Shown in pieces: positions 7,129 to 14,528 of a stretch of DNA of 64,000 nucleotides. The number at the start of each line of letters is the position of its first letter. Within the stretch, counting starts at the first letter, position 1. The notes below the pieces were generated by a model. It had not been told where the DNA came from, did not search any database, and saw nothing but the letters and a program-made list of their open reading frames with translations. A program made the translations under genes and the position numbers. Source of the stretch: Nocardioides faecalis (GTDB lineage: Bacteria; Actinomycetota; Actinomycetes; Propionibacteriales; Nocardioidaceae); NCBI RefSeq assembly GCF_018388425.1, contig NZ_CP074406.1:1550001-1614000 (forward strand), given 5' to 3'.

Positions 7129-8012
7129 GTGCCCTCCTGCGGCGCGGTCAGGGCGAGCTCGGCGAGCCCGGCCAGCTCGGCCAGGCGCGCGAGCTGGTCG
7201 ACGTAGTGGTCCGCCGAGGTGGCGGAGACGTGGACGTTGACGACGGAGGCGCCGGCCGCGACCGTGCGTTCGAGGGCGCGGCGGGTGCGATCGGGCTCGC
7301 CGACCGGGTCGACCGGACGTCCGGCTCCGAGGACGACCTCGAAGCCGTCGGGCAGGGGGGCCCGGTCGAGCATCTCGCGGAGCCGGTCGTGGGGAAGGCC
7401 GAACGGGATCCAGCCGTCACCGTGCTCCACCGCCCGCCGCAGGCTGCGCGGGGTGTGGCCGCCGATCCAGAACGGCACCCGCGGCTGGACGGCGCACGGC
7501 TCGACCACGACGTCCGAGAAGGCGAAGCGTGCACCGTCGTACGTCGGCGTGCGGCCGGACAGGGCGGCTCGCAGCGCAGGGAGGGCGTCGTCGGCCACCG
7601 CCCCACGTCCAGCGAAGTCGGCGCCGAGGAGGTCGAACTCCTCCTCGATGGAGCCGATCCCGAGCCCGAGGACCAGTCGGCCTCCGCTGAGCAGGTCGAG
7701 CGTGCCGTAGCGCTTGGCGATCGCCACGGGGTGGTGGTAGCCAAGCACCAGGACCTGCGTCGCGAGGCGGATCCGGGTGGTCCGCGCCGCCAGGAACGAC
7801 AGGGTCGCGAGCGGGTCCCAGTACCGCCCGCCGCGCTGCTCGGCGATGGCCGTCGGCACGGCGACGTGCTCGGAGCACGTGAGGTGGTCGAACCCCAGTC
7901 GATCGGCGGCGTCGGCGATCGTGGCCAGCTCCTCGATCCCGGCATCCTGCTCCCAGGCCCCGAAGAATCCGGGCAGGCCGGTGACCACCGGGCTCGTGAT
8001 GCCCACGCGCAT
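7125..8012 (-). CDS. LLM-class (luciferase-like) flavin/F420 oxidoreductase
   Basis: This 295-residue protein has the bacterial luciferase-like TIM barrel. Visible family features are FDHLTCSEH, the segment TTRIRLATQVLVLGYHHPV, LSGGRLVLGLGIG and PFWIGGHTPRSLRRA. It is close to the TIGR03619-type group, often F420-dependent in actinobacteria, though the cofactor cannot be settled by eye. The ATG at 8012 has GAGGAG 5 nt upstream. It heads a two-gene operon with the SnoaL gene at 7128, and its promoter carries a regulon box 66 bp before the start. A redox or Baeyer-Villiger-like step in the island pathway is possible. Confidence 0.85.
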   Translation of the reverse strand: MRVGITSPVVTGLPGFFGAWEQDAGIEELATIADAADRLGFDHLTCSEHVAVPTAIAEQRGGRYWDPLATLSFLAARTTRIRLATQVLVLGYHHPVAIAKRYGTLDLLSGGRLVLGLGIGSIEEEFDLLGADFAGRGAVADDALPALRAALSGRTPTYDGARFAFSDVVVEPCAVQPRVPFWIGGHTPRSLRRAVEHGDGWIPFGLPHDRLREMLDRAPLPDGFEVVLGAGRPVDPVGEPDRTRRALERTVAAGASVVNVHVSATSADHYVDQLARLAELAGLAELALTAPQEGT

Positions 8013-8041
8013 GCTCGCTCCTCTTCCCTCGCTCGCCGTCC

Positions 8042-8093
8042 ATCCAAGCCGCCGGCCGGCAGTGCGCACGCCCTGTGGTCCCAGTGACCGGAA
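8042..8093 (-). promoter_or_regulatory. Regulon box 2 upstream of the LLM operon
   Basis: On the minus strand TTCCGGTCACTGGGA (8093-8079) matches the island box. A TTGGAT hexamer (8047-8042) lies 31 bp downstream and may be the -10 element. Unlike boxes 1, 3 and 4 this promoter has a leader of about 30 nt with a clear ribosome site. Confidence 0.55.
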
Positions 8094-8102
8094 GTAGAAC
8101 GA

Positions 8103-8172
8103 ATTTCAGAAATGCTCTTCCGGGCATCGGTCGGTCGGTGTTACCTTCGTCACTAGAATTCATTTCAGTTCT
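8103..8172. promoter_or_regulatory. Palindromic sites before the IclR gene
   Basis: ATTTCAGAAAT (8103-8113) is an 11-bp palindrome around a central A. A second AT-rich element at 8155-8172 repeats the word ATTTCAG and has AGAA/TTCT ends. Their position in the divergent LLM/IclR promoter and their low GC suggest IclR autoregulatory sites distinct from the regulon box. Confidence 0.45.
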
Positions 8173-8190
8173 GACCTGGGGACGGGGGCC

Positions 8191-9027
8191 GTGATGTCGG
8201 TCTTGACGATGGAGCAGATGGGCGAGGCTGTCGCGACGGCATCCCGCACAGCGCGGGAGCTCCCGCCGTCGATGGTGGAGCGGATGACGCTGATCCTCGA
8301 TCTCTTCACGACCCGCCGGACCTGGCTGGGCCTGGAGGACATCGTGCAGGCGACCGGACTGCCGCGGTCGACCACGCACCGCATCCTCGAGCAGCTCGTC
8401 CGACTGGAGTGGATCGAGCACGGCAACGCCGGCTACGGCCTGGGCCGCCGCTCGCTCGTGCTCGGCGGGGGAGCAGGGGACCACGCGGACCTCAGGTCCG
8501 CCGCATCGCCGTACCTCCACGATCTGCTGCTGAAGACGGGCGCGGTGATCCACCTCGCCGTCCTCGAGGAGGGCCGGGTGCGCTACCTCGACAAGCTCGG
8601 GGGTCGCTTCGCCGCTGCCGTCCCGTCGCGCGTCGGCGGCTCGGCGCCCGCACACTGCACCGGACTCGGCAAGGCCATGCTGGCGTGGCTCGAGCCCGAG
8701 CAGGTCGACGAGCTGGTCGGAAGCGAGCTGCCCGCCCGCACCGCCGCCACGATCGCCGACCTGGATGTCCTGCACGGCGAGCTCGCCCGGGTCCGCGCGC
8801 GCGGAGGCCTCGCCCTCGAGCGGGGGGAGTGCTACCCCGACATCGCGTGCGTGGCCGCCGCCGTGCGTGGCCCCCGTGGACCGGTCGGCTCGATCTCGGT
8901 CGTTGCCGCGGCAAGCACGACGCTCGAGCGCATGGCGCCTTTGGTGGTCAGCGCCGCCCGCCGGATCGCCGCGGACCTGTTCCCCGACGTCGACGCCCGC
9001 AGCCGGCGATTGAACGTCGTCGACTGA
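8191..9027 (+). CDS. IclR family transcriptional regulator
   Basis: This 278-residue regulator has an N-terminal winged HTH at about residues 28-90 (LEDIVQATGLPRSTTHRILEQL) and a C-terminal IclR effector domain at about 105-265 (HLAVLEEGRVRYLDK, HCTGLGKAMLAWL, SISVVAA). IclR proteins often control aromatic or steroid catabolism and bind small acids or CoA esters. The start is GTG 8191 or ATG 8194; neither has a strong ribosome site. It is divergent from the LLM/SnoaL operon. It is one of two candidates, with the TetR gene at 11440, for the protein that reads the island's shared box. Confidence 0.85.
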   Translation: MMSVLTMEQMGEAVATASRTARELPPSMVERMTLILDLFTTRRTWLGLEDIVQATGLPRSTTHRILEQLVRLEWIEHGNAGYGLGRRSLVLGGGAGDHADLRSAASPYLHDLLLKTGAVIHLAVLEEGRVRYLDKLGGRFAAAVPSRVGGSAPAHCTGLGKAMLAWLEPEQVDELVGSELPARTAATIADLDVLHGELARVRARGGLALERGECYPDIACVAAAVRGPRGPVGSISVVAAASTTLERMAPLVVSAARRIAADLFPDVDARSRRLNVVD

Positions 9028-9052
9028 ACCGCCCCGCCGCGGGCCCCCGGCC

Positions 9053-9844
9053 TCAACGCGGGGGGACGAGCCGGCGCATGACCTTCTCGGTCCCCGCGAC
9101 GAGCCGGGCGCGGTCGCCGGTGGACCGCATGTCGACAAGCTGCTCGTTGCCGCTGATCACGTGCACCGGGCCGTGGGGGAGCGCAGCCAGGCCCTCACGG
9201 GCGACGTCGGCCGGGTCCGAAACGTGCATGCCGGGGACGTCGAAGTTGAGCCCTGCGCGCTCCATGGCCGGGGTGCGGGTGACGCCCAGCACCAGCTCGA
9301 GCACGTCGACGCCGTGCTCTCGTAGCTCGGCCCACAGGCCCTCGGCGAAGATCCGCGAGAACGCCTTGGCGCCGCCGTACACTGCCTCGGTGGAGGTCCC
9401 GACGTAGCCGGCGAGGGAGCCGGCCAGCAGGATCCCGCCCCGACCACGACTCCTCATCGGCGCGGCGTAGTGGTGGGTGAGCGCCAGCATCGCCGTGATG
9501 TTGAGGTCGATGACGCTTCGGAACCCGTCGAGGTTACCGGCAGTGAACGGCCGGCCATGGGTGTTGGCTCCGGCGTTGTAGACCAGGAGGCCGACCTCGA
9601 CGTCATCCGTCACGGAGGTGATCGCGTCCACCGCGGCCGGATCGGTCAGGTCGGCGGTGACGGTGCGCACCTTCCGACCGAGGGCGCGCACCGACGCCGC
9701 GGTCTCCTCGAGCGGGCCGGCCCTGCGGGCGACCAGCACGACGTCGATGCCGGCCGCCCCCAGCTGCCGGGCGAGCTCGGCGCCCACGCCCTCGGAGCCA
9801 CCGGCGATCACTGCCCAGGGTCCGTACCGGTCGAGGTCGCTCAT
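9053..9844 (-). CDS. Short-chain dehydrogenase/reductase
   Basis: This 263-residue classical SDR has the nucleotide-binding loop GGSEGVG (15-21), NAG at 90-92, Ser143, and the catalytic pair Tyr156 and Lys160 in YGGAK. The Arg residues after the second strand favour NADP(H). It is the third gene of an operon with the KshA-like oxygenase and the small Cys protein; its ATG lies 3 bp after the preceding stop. It probably oxidises or reduces a hydroxyl or keto group of the island substrate, in the manner of hydroxysteroid dehydrogenases. That role comes from context, not from a diagnostic motif. Confidence 0.85.
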   Translation of the reverse strand: MSDLDRYGPWAVIAGGSEGVGAELARQLGAAGIDVVLVARRAGPLEETAASVRALGRKVRTVTADLTDPAAVDAITSVTDDVEVGLLVYNAGANTHGRPFTAGNLDGFRSVIDLNITAMLALTHHYAAPMRSRGRGGILLAGSLAGYVGTSTEAVYGGAKAFSRIFAEGLWAELREHGVDVLELVLGVTRTPAMERAGLNFDVPGMHVSDPADVAREGLAALPHGPVHVISGNEQLVDMRSTGDRARLVAGTEKVMRRLVPPR

Positions 9845-9847
9845 GAG

Positions 9848-10159
9848 CTACTGCTCCGGGGTGTCGGGGTTGGACTTCAGCGGATCGTAGGACAGCACGT
9901 CCAGCTCGCCCCGCACCGCGGCCTCCCGGATGGACATGCGGAGCGCAGAGCAGCCGGGGAAGGCGTTGCGGTTGGGCCGGTCGGAGGTGAGCTCGGTGGA
10001 GCGGCGCTCGGCGCACTGCTCGAGCGCCTCGGTCGTCCACTGCAGGGTGGTCTGGTCCCAGCTGCTCTTCCGGGCCGTGACGCCGGCGCCGCACGCCGCG
10101 CAGGTGACCGGCTGCATGGGCGCTGTCTCGAGGCGGACGTCGGGGCGCGGCGCCGTCAT
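9848..10159 (-). CDS. Small four-cysteine protein linked to the Rieske oxygenase
   Basis: This 103-residue protein has Cys20 and Cys23 in CAAC, then Cys49 and Cys70. The C-terminal block FPGCSALRMSIREA is a pattern I recall from small proteins encoded beside actinobacterial steroid-ring oxygenases. Four cysteines could bind zinc or an iron-sulfur cluster. It is too short for a plant-type ferredoxin reductase, and no 2Fe-2S ferredoxin signature is present. Its ATG overlaps the oxygenase stop by 4 bp, so synthesis is coupled. It may assist electron delivery or assembly of the oxygenase. No reductase gene (KshB-like) is present in this window. Confidence 0.7.
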   Translation of the reverse strand: MTAPRPDVRLETAPMQPVTCAACGAGVTARKSSWDQTTLQWTTEALEQCAERRSTELTSDRPNRNAFPGCSALRMSIREAAVRGELDVLSYDPLKSNPDTPEQ

Positions 10160-11295
10160 CGCCCGGCCGTGCGGGCGGCGAGGTTCTGCTCGACCTCGCC
10201 CCGCCAGGCCTCGTTCGGGCGAGTCGTGTCGATCTCGAACTCGAAGCGCTCCGTCATCTCCGGCGTCACGTCCGCGACGTCGACGTAGAACTGCTGGTAC
10301 CACCGGCGCAGCTGGTAGACCGGGCCGTCCTCCTCGCACAGGAGCGGGTTGTCGATGCGGGCCTTGTTCTTCCAGATCGCGACGTCCTGCTCGAAGCCGT
10401 ACTTGATGAACGCCCCCGTCTTCGCGGCCATCAGCTCCGCGTCCTCGTCCGAGATGCCCTCCTTCTTCTCCACGATGATCCCGTACTGCAGGACGAAGGA
10501 GCTCTCGTCGATCGGGTAGTGGCAGTTGATCAGGATCGTGTCGACGTCCATGTCCTCGTAGTGGTAGGTCACCTCGTCGATCATGAAGCTCGGCCCGTGG
10601 TAGGCCGCGACGCTCGTCGTGCCCAGGACCGTCGGGTTGTGTTTCGACGGCTTCGCGGGACGCACGTCCTCCCGGCCGGCGCCATCCATGTACTGGTGGG
10701 CCTTCGTGCCCTCGAAGACGTTCTTGAAGTACGTCGGGAACGAGTAGTGGATGTAGAAGAAGTGGGCCATGTCCACCACGTTGTCGACGATCTCGCGGCA
10801 GTTCGCACCCTCGATGACCGTCTCGTACCAGAGCCAGTCGGTCCACCGGTCGTCGGCGACCTGCGGGATCGCCGGGATCGTCACGTCGGCCGGTGGAGGG
10901 TTCCGCTCAGGGTCGTTCCAGACGGAGACCATCCCGTCCTGCACCATCGTCGGCCACGCCGCCGTCCGCGCCCGCAGCGGGACCCGCCGGGCGTAGGGGA
11001 TCTGCTTGCACCGGCCGTCGCCGCCCCAGCGCCAGTCGTGGAACGGGCAGGCGATCTCGTCGCCCTTCACCGTGCCCTGCGACAGGTCGCCGCCCATGTG
11101 GCGGCAGTAGGCGTCGAGCACGTTGATCTCGCCGTCGGAGCCGGCGAAGACCACGAGCTTCTGGCCGAACGCGTTGACCTGGTGGGGCTTGCCGTCGGCA
11201 AGGTCGCGAGCCAGGCCGAGGCAGTGCCAGCCCCGGGCGAACCGTCGCGGGCCTGCGTCCACCTCGATGTGCCTGATCTCGTCTGCGCGTGTCAT
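10156..11295 (-). CDS. Rieske oxygenase, 3-ketosteroid 9alpha-hydroxylase (KshA)-like
   Basis: This 379-residue protein is a Rieske non-haem iron oxygenase alpha subunit. The 2Fe-2S ligands are Cys64 and His66 (CRHMGGDL) and Cys83 and His86 (CPFHDWRW). The mononuclear iron site is His178 and His183 in NVVDMAHFFYIHYSFP, with Asp304 as the likely third ligand and Asp175 as the bridge. The block VDMAHFFYIHYSFPTYFKNV closely resembles KshA of Rhodococcus and Mycobacterium. KshA hydroxylates 3-ketosteroids at C9 with electrons from KshB. It leads a minus-strand operon with the small Cys protein and an SDR. Box 3 lies upstream, and the start lacks a Shine-Dalgarno. The steroid substrate is likely but unproven. 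Confidence 0.85.
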   Translation of the reverse strand: MTRADEIRHIEVDAGPRRFARGWHCLGLARDLADGKPHQVNAFGQKLVVFAGSDGEINVLDAYCRHMGGDLSQGTVKGDEIACPFHDWRWGGDGRCKQIPYARRVPLRARTAAWPTMVQDGMVSVWNDPERNPPPADVTIPAIPQVADDRWTDWLWYETVIEGANCREIVDNVVDMAHFFYIHYSFPTYFKNVFEGTKAHQYMDGAGREDVRPAKPSKHNPTVLGTTSVAAYHGPSFMIDEVTYHYEDMDVDTILINCHYPIDESSFVLQYGIIVEKKEGISDEDAELMAAKTGAFIKYGFEQDVAIWKNKARIDNPLLCEEDGPVYQLRRWYQQFYVDVADVTPEMTERFEFEIDTTRPNEAWRGEVEQNLAARTAGR

Positions 11296-11301
11296 GAGGG
11301 G

Positions 11302-11353
11302 AGTGTGCGGCGGGTGGTCCGATCAGAGCCGGGACATGTCCCACTCACCGGTA
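11302..11353 (-). promoter_or_regulatory. Regulon box 3 upstream of the KshA-like operon
   Basis: On the minus strand TACCGGTGAGTGGGA (11353-11339) matches the island box and overlaps a perfect 12-bp palindrome GGGACATGTCCC (11331-11342). CACACT at 11307-11302 is the likely -10, 31 bp downstream and 6 bp before the ATG. No Shine-Dalgarno is present, which suggests a leaderless mRNA. Confidence 0.6.
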
Positions 11354-11439
11354 GCTCGCGAGGACACCGGAGACCGGCGGGCTCAGGATGGGGCAGCGCC
11401 CGGCGACCGCGGGCGTCCCGGACGACACAGGAGTGACGC

Positions 11440-12069
11440 GTGCCGCGAATCGCCGAGGCCCGGCAGCCCGCCGAGCCGACCTCCGCCGAGCAGAGGGACC
11501 GCCACCAGCGCATCCTCCGCGCGGCCAGCAAGCTCGGTGCCGAGCACGGCCTCGAGCGCATGCAGATGAACGACGTCGCCAAGGAGGCCGGCGTCGCGAT
11601 CGCGACCCTCTACCGCTACTTCCCGTCGAAGACCGACCTCTTCGTCGGCGTGCTGCACAGCCAGATCCAGCACCTGAGCACGGCGGCGCCGGCCGGCGGG
11701 GCCCCGGAGACCTCGCGGGCTGCGGCCGTCGCGGAGGTCCTCATCGCCGCGGGCCGCAGGATGCTCGAGCGTCCCCAGCTGGCGACCGCGATGCTCCAGG
11801 CGAACAACATGGCTCAGCTCCAGGGCGGCCGGGAGTACGCCGAGGCCAACTCCGCGTTCCACCGCGTGCTGCTCGACGCACTGCGGGTCGACGAGGCCGA
11901 CGACGAGGACCTCCGCATGGTCCGGATCGTCGAGCAGACCTGGTACGGCGTCCTCGTCTCCGTCCTCAACGGCGTCATCTCGGTCGACGAGGCCGACGCG
12001 GACGTCCGGCTCGCCTCGCGGCTCCTGCTGGGCCCGCGGTACGACGACGAGGCGGAGCACGACGCATGA
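11440..12069 (+). CDS. TetR family regulator
   Basis: This 209-residue TetR protein has its HTH at about residues 25-75, with VAIATLYRYFPSKTDLFVGVL, a form close to the steroid regulator KstR as I recall it. The tail LASRLLLGPRYD also resembles that group. The GTG at 11440 has AGGAG upstream. It is divergent from the KshA-like operon and coupled by a 4-bp overlap to the following SDR. It is a strong candidate for the regulator of this island, either through the shared 15-bp box or through the GGGACATGTCCC palindrome at 11331-11342. Confidence 0.85.
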   Translation: MPRIAEARQPAEPTSAEQRDRHQRILRAASKLGAEHGLERMQMNDVAKEAGVAIATLYRYFPSKTDLFVGVLHSQIQHLSTAAPAGGAPETSRAAAVAEVLIAAGRRMLERPQLATAMLQANNMAQLQGGREYAEANSAFHRVLLDALRVDEADDEDLRMVRIVEQTWYGVLVSVLNGVISVDEADADVRLASRLLLGPRYDDEAEHDA

Positions 12070-12838
12070 GCCGCACCATCGTGGTGACCGGCTCGGCCTC
12101 GGGCATCGGGGCAGCGACGGCGGCCCTCCTGCGCGAGCGCGGCGACCGCGTGATCGGCGTCGACCTGCGCGAAGCAGAGGTGTGCGCGGACCTGTCGTCA
12201 CCTGCAGGCCGGGACGCCGCGTCGTCCGCGGTGTTCGCGCAGGTGGGTGACGGTGCGCTGGACGGCCTCGTGACGTGCGCGGGCCTCAGCCGCGCGGGCG
12301 CCCCGCAGGTGAGCGTGAACTACTTCGGCACCGTCGACCTCGTGCGCCCCTGCTGGCCCGCTCACGGGCGCCACGCGTGGCCCTCGTCAGCTCCATCTCC
12401 TCGACCCAGCCCACCGACCCGGCGATCGTCGAGGCCTGCCTGTCGGGGTCGGAGCAGGCCGCGCTCGAGGCCGCCGAGGCGGCAGTCGTCGGCGGCCGTT
12501 TGCACGAGATCTACTCCTCGACGAAGGCCGCGCTGAACCAGTGGCTTCGTCGTGTGGCCGTCTCCGCCGACTTCGCCGGTGCGGGGATCGCCGTCAACGC
12601 GGTCGCGCCCGGCGTCGTACTCACGGCGATGACGGAGGAGCTCGTCTCCGACCCACAGTGGAAGTCGGTCATGGACGCCGCCGTGCCGATGCCGCTCAAC
12701 GGTTACGCACCGCCCGAGGCGATCGCCCACGCGCTGCTGTGGCTGCTGGCACCGGAGAACACCCACATGGCGGGCCAGGTCGTGTTCGTCGACGGCGGCG
12801 CCCAGGCGCTCACCGCGCTCACGACGCGCTCCTGCTGA
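12066..12838 (+). pseudogene. Short-chain dehydrogenase with a frameshift
   Basis: The 5' part encodes an SDR start (VVTGSASGIGAATA, then CAGLSRAG and VNYFGTVDLVR). The match breaks near 12343-12352 and resumes in the frame ending at 12838 with ALVSSISSTQP, the catalytic YSSTK and a normal C-terminus (VVFVDGGAQ). One missing base in a C-rich run (GCGCCCC where GCGCGCCC would restore the frame) explains it. Restored, the product would be about 257 residues and complete. This is either a real inactivating deletion or a sequencing error. The ATG overlaps the TetR stop by 4 bp. In an intact strain it would be a hydroxysteroid-dehydrogenase-like enzyme. Confidence 0.7.
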
Positions 12839-12874
12839 CCCGGATCCCGGCGGCCGCCGACGCCCGCCACGACG

Positions 12875-12925
12875 TCCCGGTGACCGGGATACGACAGCTC
12901 CGGCCGCGCGCCCGCCGCGAATACT
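12875..12925 (+). promoter_or_regulatory. Regulon box 4 upstream of the ligase/transporter operon
   Basis: TCCCGGTGACCGGGA (12875-12889) is a perfect 15-bp palindrome around a central G and the best copy of the island box. AATACT at 12920-12925 is the likely -10, 30 bp downstream of the box and 7 bp before the ATG at 12933. There is no Shine-Dalgarno. Confidence 0.65.
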
Positions 12926-12932
12926 CGGCGCC

Positions 12933-14528
12933 ATGAGCACGGCAGTGAGTGAGCTGGTGGTGGAGGACGTCCTGGGAGCGCCGGTGCAGGTCTTCGCGGA
13001 TCGATACCGCGCCCTGCACGAGGTGCTCGCCGCGTCGGTGGCGCACGGCGACCGGACCTACCTGCGCACCCTGGACGGCACGGTCACCTTCGCTCAGCAC
13101 CTGCGCCGCGTGTCCTCCCTCGCCCACGCCCTGCGCACCGAGCACGGCATCGGCAAGGGCGACCGGATCGCGATCGCGGCGGCGAACTCCCAGGAATGGA
13201 TCGAGACCTTCTGGGCGACGGTCTCGATCGGCGCGGTCGCGGTCGGCTGCAACGCCTGGTGGTCGCCGCGGGAGCTGGGGCACGCCCTCGAGCTCACCAG
13301 GCCGGCGCTGGTGGTGGCAGACGAGCGCCGCCGCGCGCACCTCGGCGAGATCGACGTCCCCGTCATCAGCATCGAGGACGGCCACGAGCGGCTCGCCGCC
13401 GCCTACCCTGACGCACCGCTGCCCGAGGCCGACGTCGTAGAGGACGACCCCGCGGTCATCCTCTTCACCTCGGGCACCTCGGGCCGACCCAAGGGTGCGA
13501 CGCACAGTCACCGCAACCTGTGCTCCGTGGTCGGCTTCCACCGCAGCATGGACGCGATGGCCGCGCAGTACGGCGACCCCGTGGCACCGCAGGACAAGGT
13601 CTACCTGCTGGCGATGCCGCTGTTCCACGTCGGCAGCCTGCACAACCTCGCCGTGCCGCGCCTGGCAACCGGGTCCACGGTCGCCCTGCACCTCGGCGCC
13701 TTCGACCCCACGCGGGTGCTCCAGCTCGTGCAGGACGCGCGGGTCACGCATTGGGGCGCCGTACCGACGATGGCGAACCGGCTCCTCGAGTTCGACCACG
13801 TGGGGGACTACGACACGTCATCCCTCTACGCCTTCTCGCTCGCGTCCGCCCCGTCGAGCCCCGCCTTCAAGGACCGGCTGAGGTCCCACCTGCCGTTCGC
13901 CGGGGCGCTCGTCGACAGCTACGGCCTGACAGAGTCGTGCACGGCCGTCGCCGTCGCGACCCCGATGGATCTCGCCGAGTCGCCGGGCACGCTGGGCTCG
14001 CCGATCCTGGGCGTGGAGGTGGAGGTTCGCGACCCGATGGGCAACGCGCTGCCGGCGGGCGAGGAGGGCGAGATCTGCGTCCGCAGCGCCTACAACATGC
14101 TCGGCTACTGGGAGAACCCCGAGGCGACGGCCGCGGCGTTCGACCACCAGCGCTGGCTGCGGACCGGTGACATCGGGTCGCTCGACCAGAAGGGACGCAT
14201 CCGGCTCGCGGCACGCCGCTCGGACCTGATCATCCGTGGCGGCGAGAACATCTATCCGGCGGAGGTCGAGGCGCTGCTGGCCGAGCACCCGGACGTCCGG
14301 GAGGTCGTCGTCCTCGGTGTCCCGCACGGTGACCTCGGTCAGGAGGTCGCCGCCGTCGTCGTTCCGGCCGCGGCCGGGACGGACGCGGCGGCCCTCGTCG
14401 CTGCGCTGGAGGAGTACGCCGCCGAGGGGATCGCGCACTACAAGGTGCCCACGCGCTGGCGGGTCACCGCGGAGCCGCTGCCGCGCAACGCGACCGGCAA
14501 GGTCGTGCGGCCGGCGGTCGCGCTGTGA
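12933..14528 (+). CDS. Acyl-CoA synthetase/ligase (ANL superfamily)
   Basis: This 531-residue AMP-forming ligase carries the ANL motifs in order: FTSGTSGRPKG, YGLTE, WLRTGD, GGENIYPAEVE and the C-terminal catalytic Lys in NATGK. It would activate a carboxylic acid to its CoA thioester. Length and motifs fit the fatty-acid, cholate and aromatic-acid CoA ligase group, which includes BaiB and FadD-type steroid side-chain ligases. It is the first gene of an operon that continues without gaps through an OYE-like enzyme, four transporter genes and an amidase. Its start is ATG 12933 behind box 4, apparently leaderless. The acid it uses is unknown. Confidence 0.9.
   Translation: MSTAVSELVVEDVLGAPVQVFADRYRALHEVLAASVAHGDRTYLRTLDGTVTFAQHLRRVSSLAHALRTEHGIGKGDRIAIAAANSQEWIETFWATVSIGAVAVGCNAWWSPRELGHALELTRPALVVADERRRAHLGEIDVPVISIEDGHERLAAAYPDAPLPEADVVEDDPAVILFTSGTSGRPKGATHSHRNLCSVVGFHRSMDAMAAQYGDPVAPQDKVYLLAMPLFHVGSLHNLAVPRLATGSTVALHLGAFDPTRVLQLVQDARVTHWGAVPTMANRLLEFDHVGDYDTSSLYAFSLASAPSSPAFKDRLRSHLPFAGALVDSYGLTESCTAVAVATPMDLAESPGTLGSPILGVEVEVRDPMGNALPAGEEGEICVRSAYNMLGYWENPEATAAAFDHQRWLRTGDIGSLDQKGRIRLAARRSDLIIRGGENIYPAEVEALLAEHPDVREVVVLGVPHGDLGQEVAAVVVPAAAGTDAAALVAALEEYAAEGIAHYKVPTRWRVTAEPLPRNATGKVVRPAVAL

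Noticed and set aside
10156-11295. Assigning the symbol kshA
   Set aside because: Motifs are very close to KshA, but close relatives act on different steroids or bile acids and no KshB is present, so the symbol was withheld.
12875-12889. Rho-independent terminator of the upstream SDR
   Set aside because: The palindrome has only a 1-nt centre, no T tract, and recurs in the same orientation at four other promoters, so a protein-binding site fits better.
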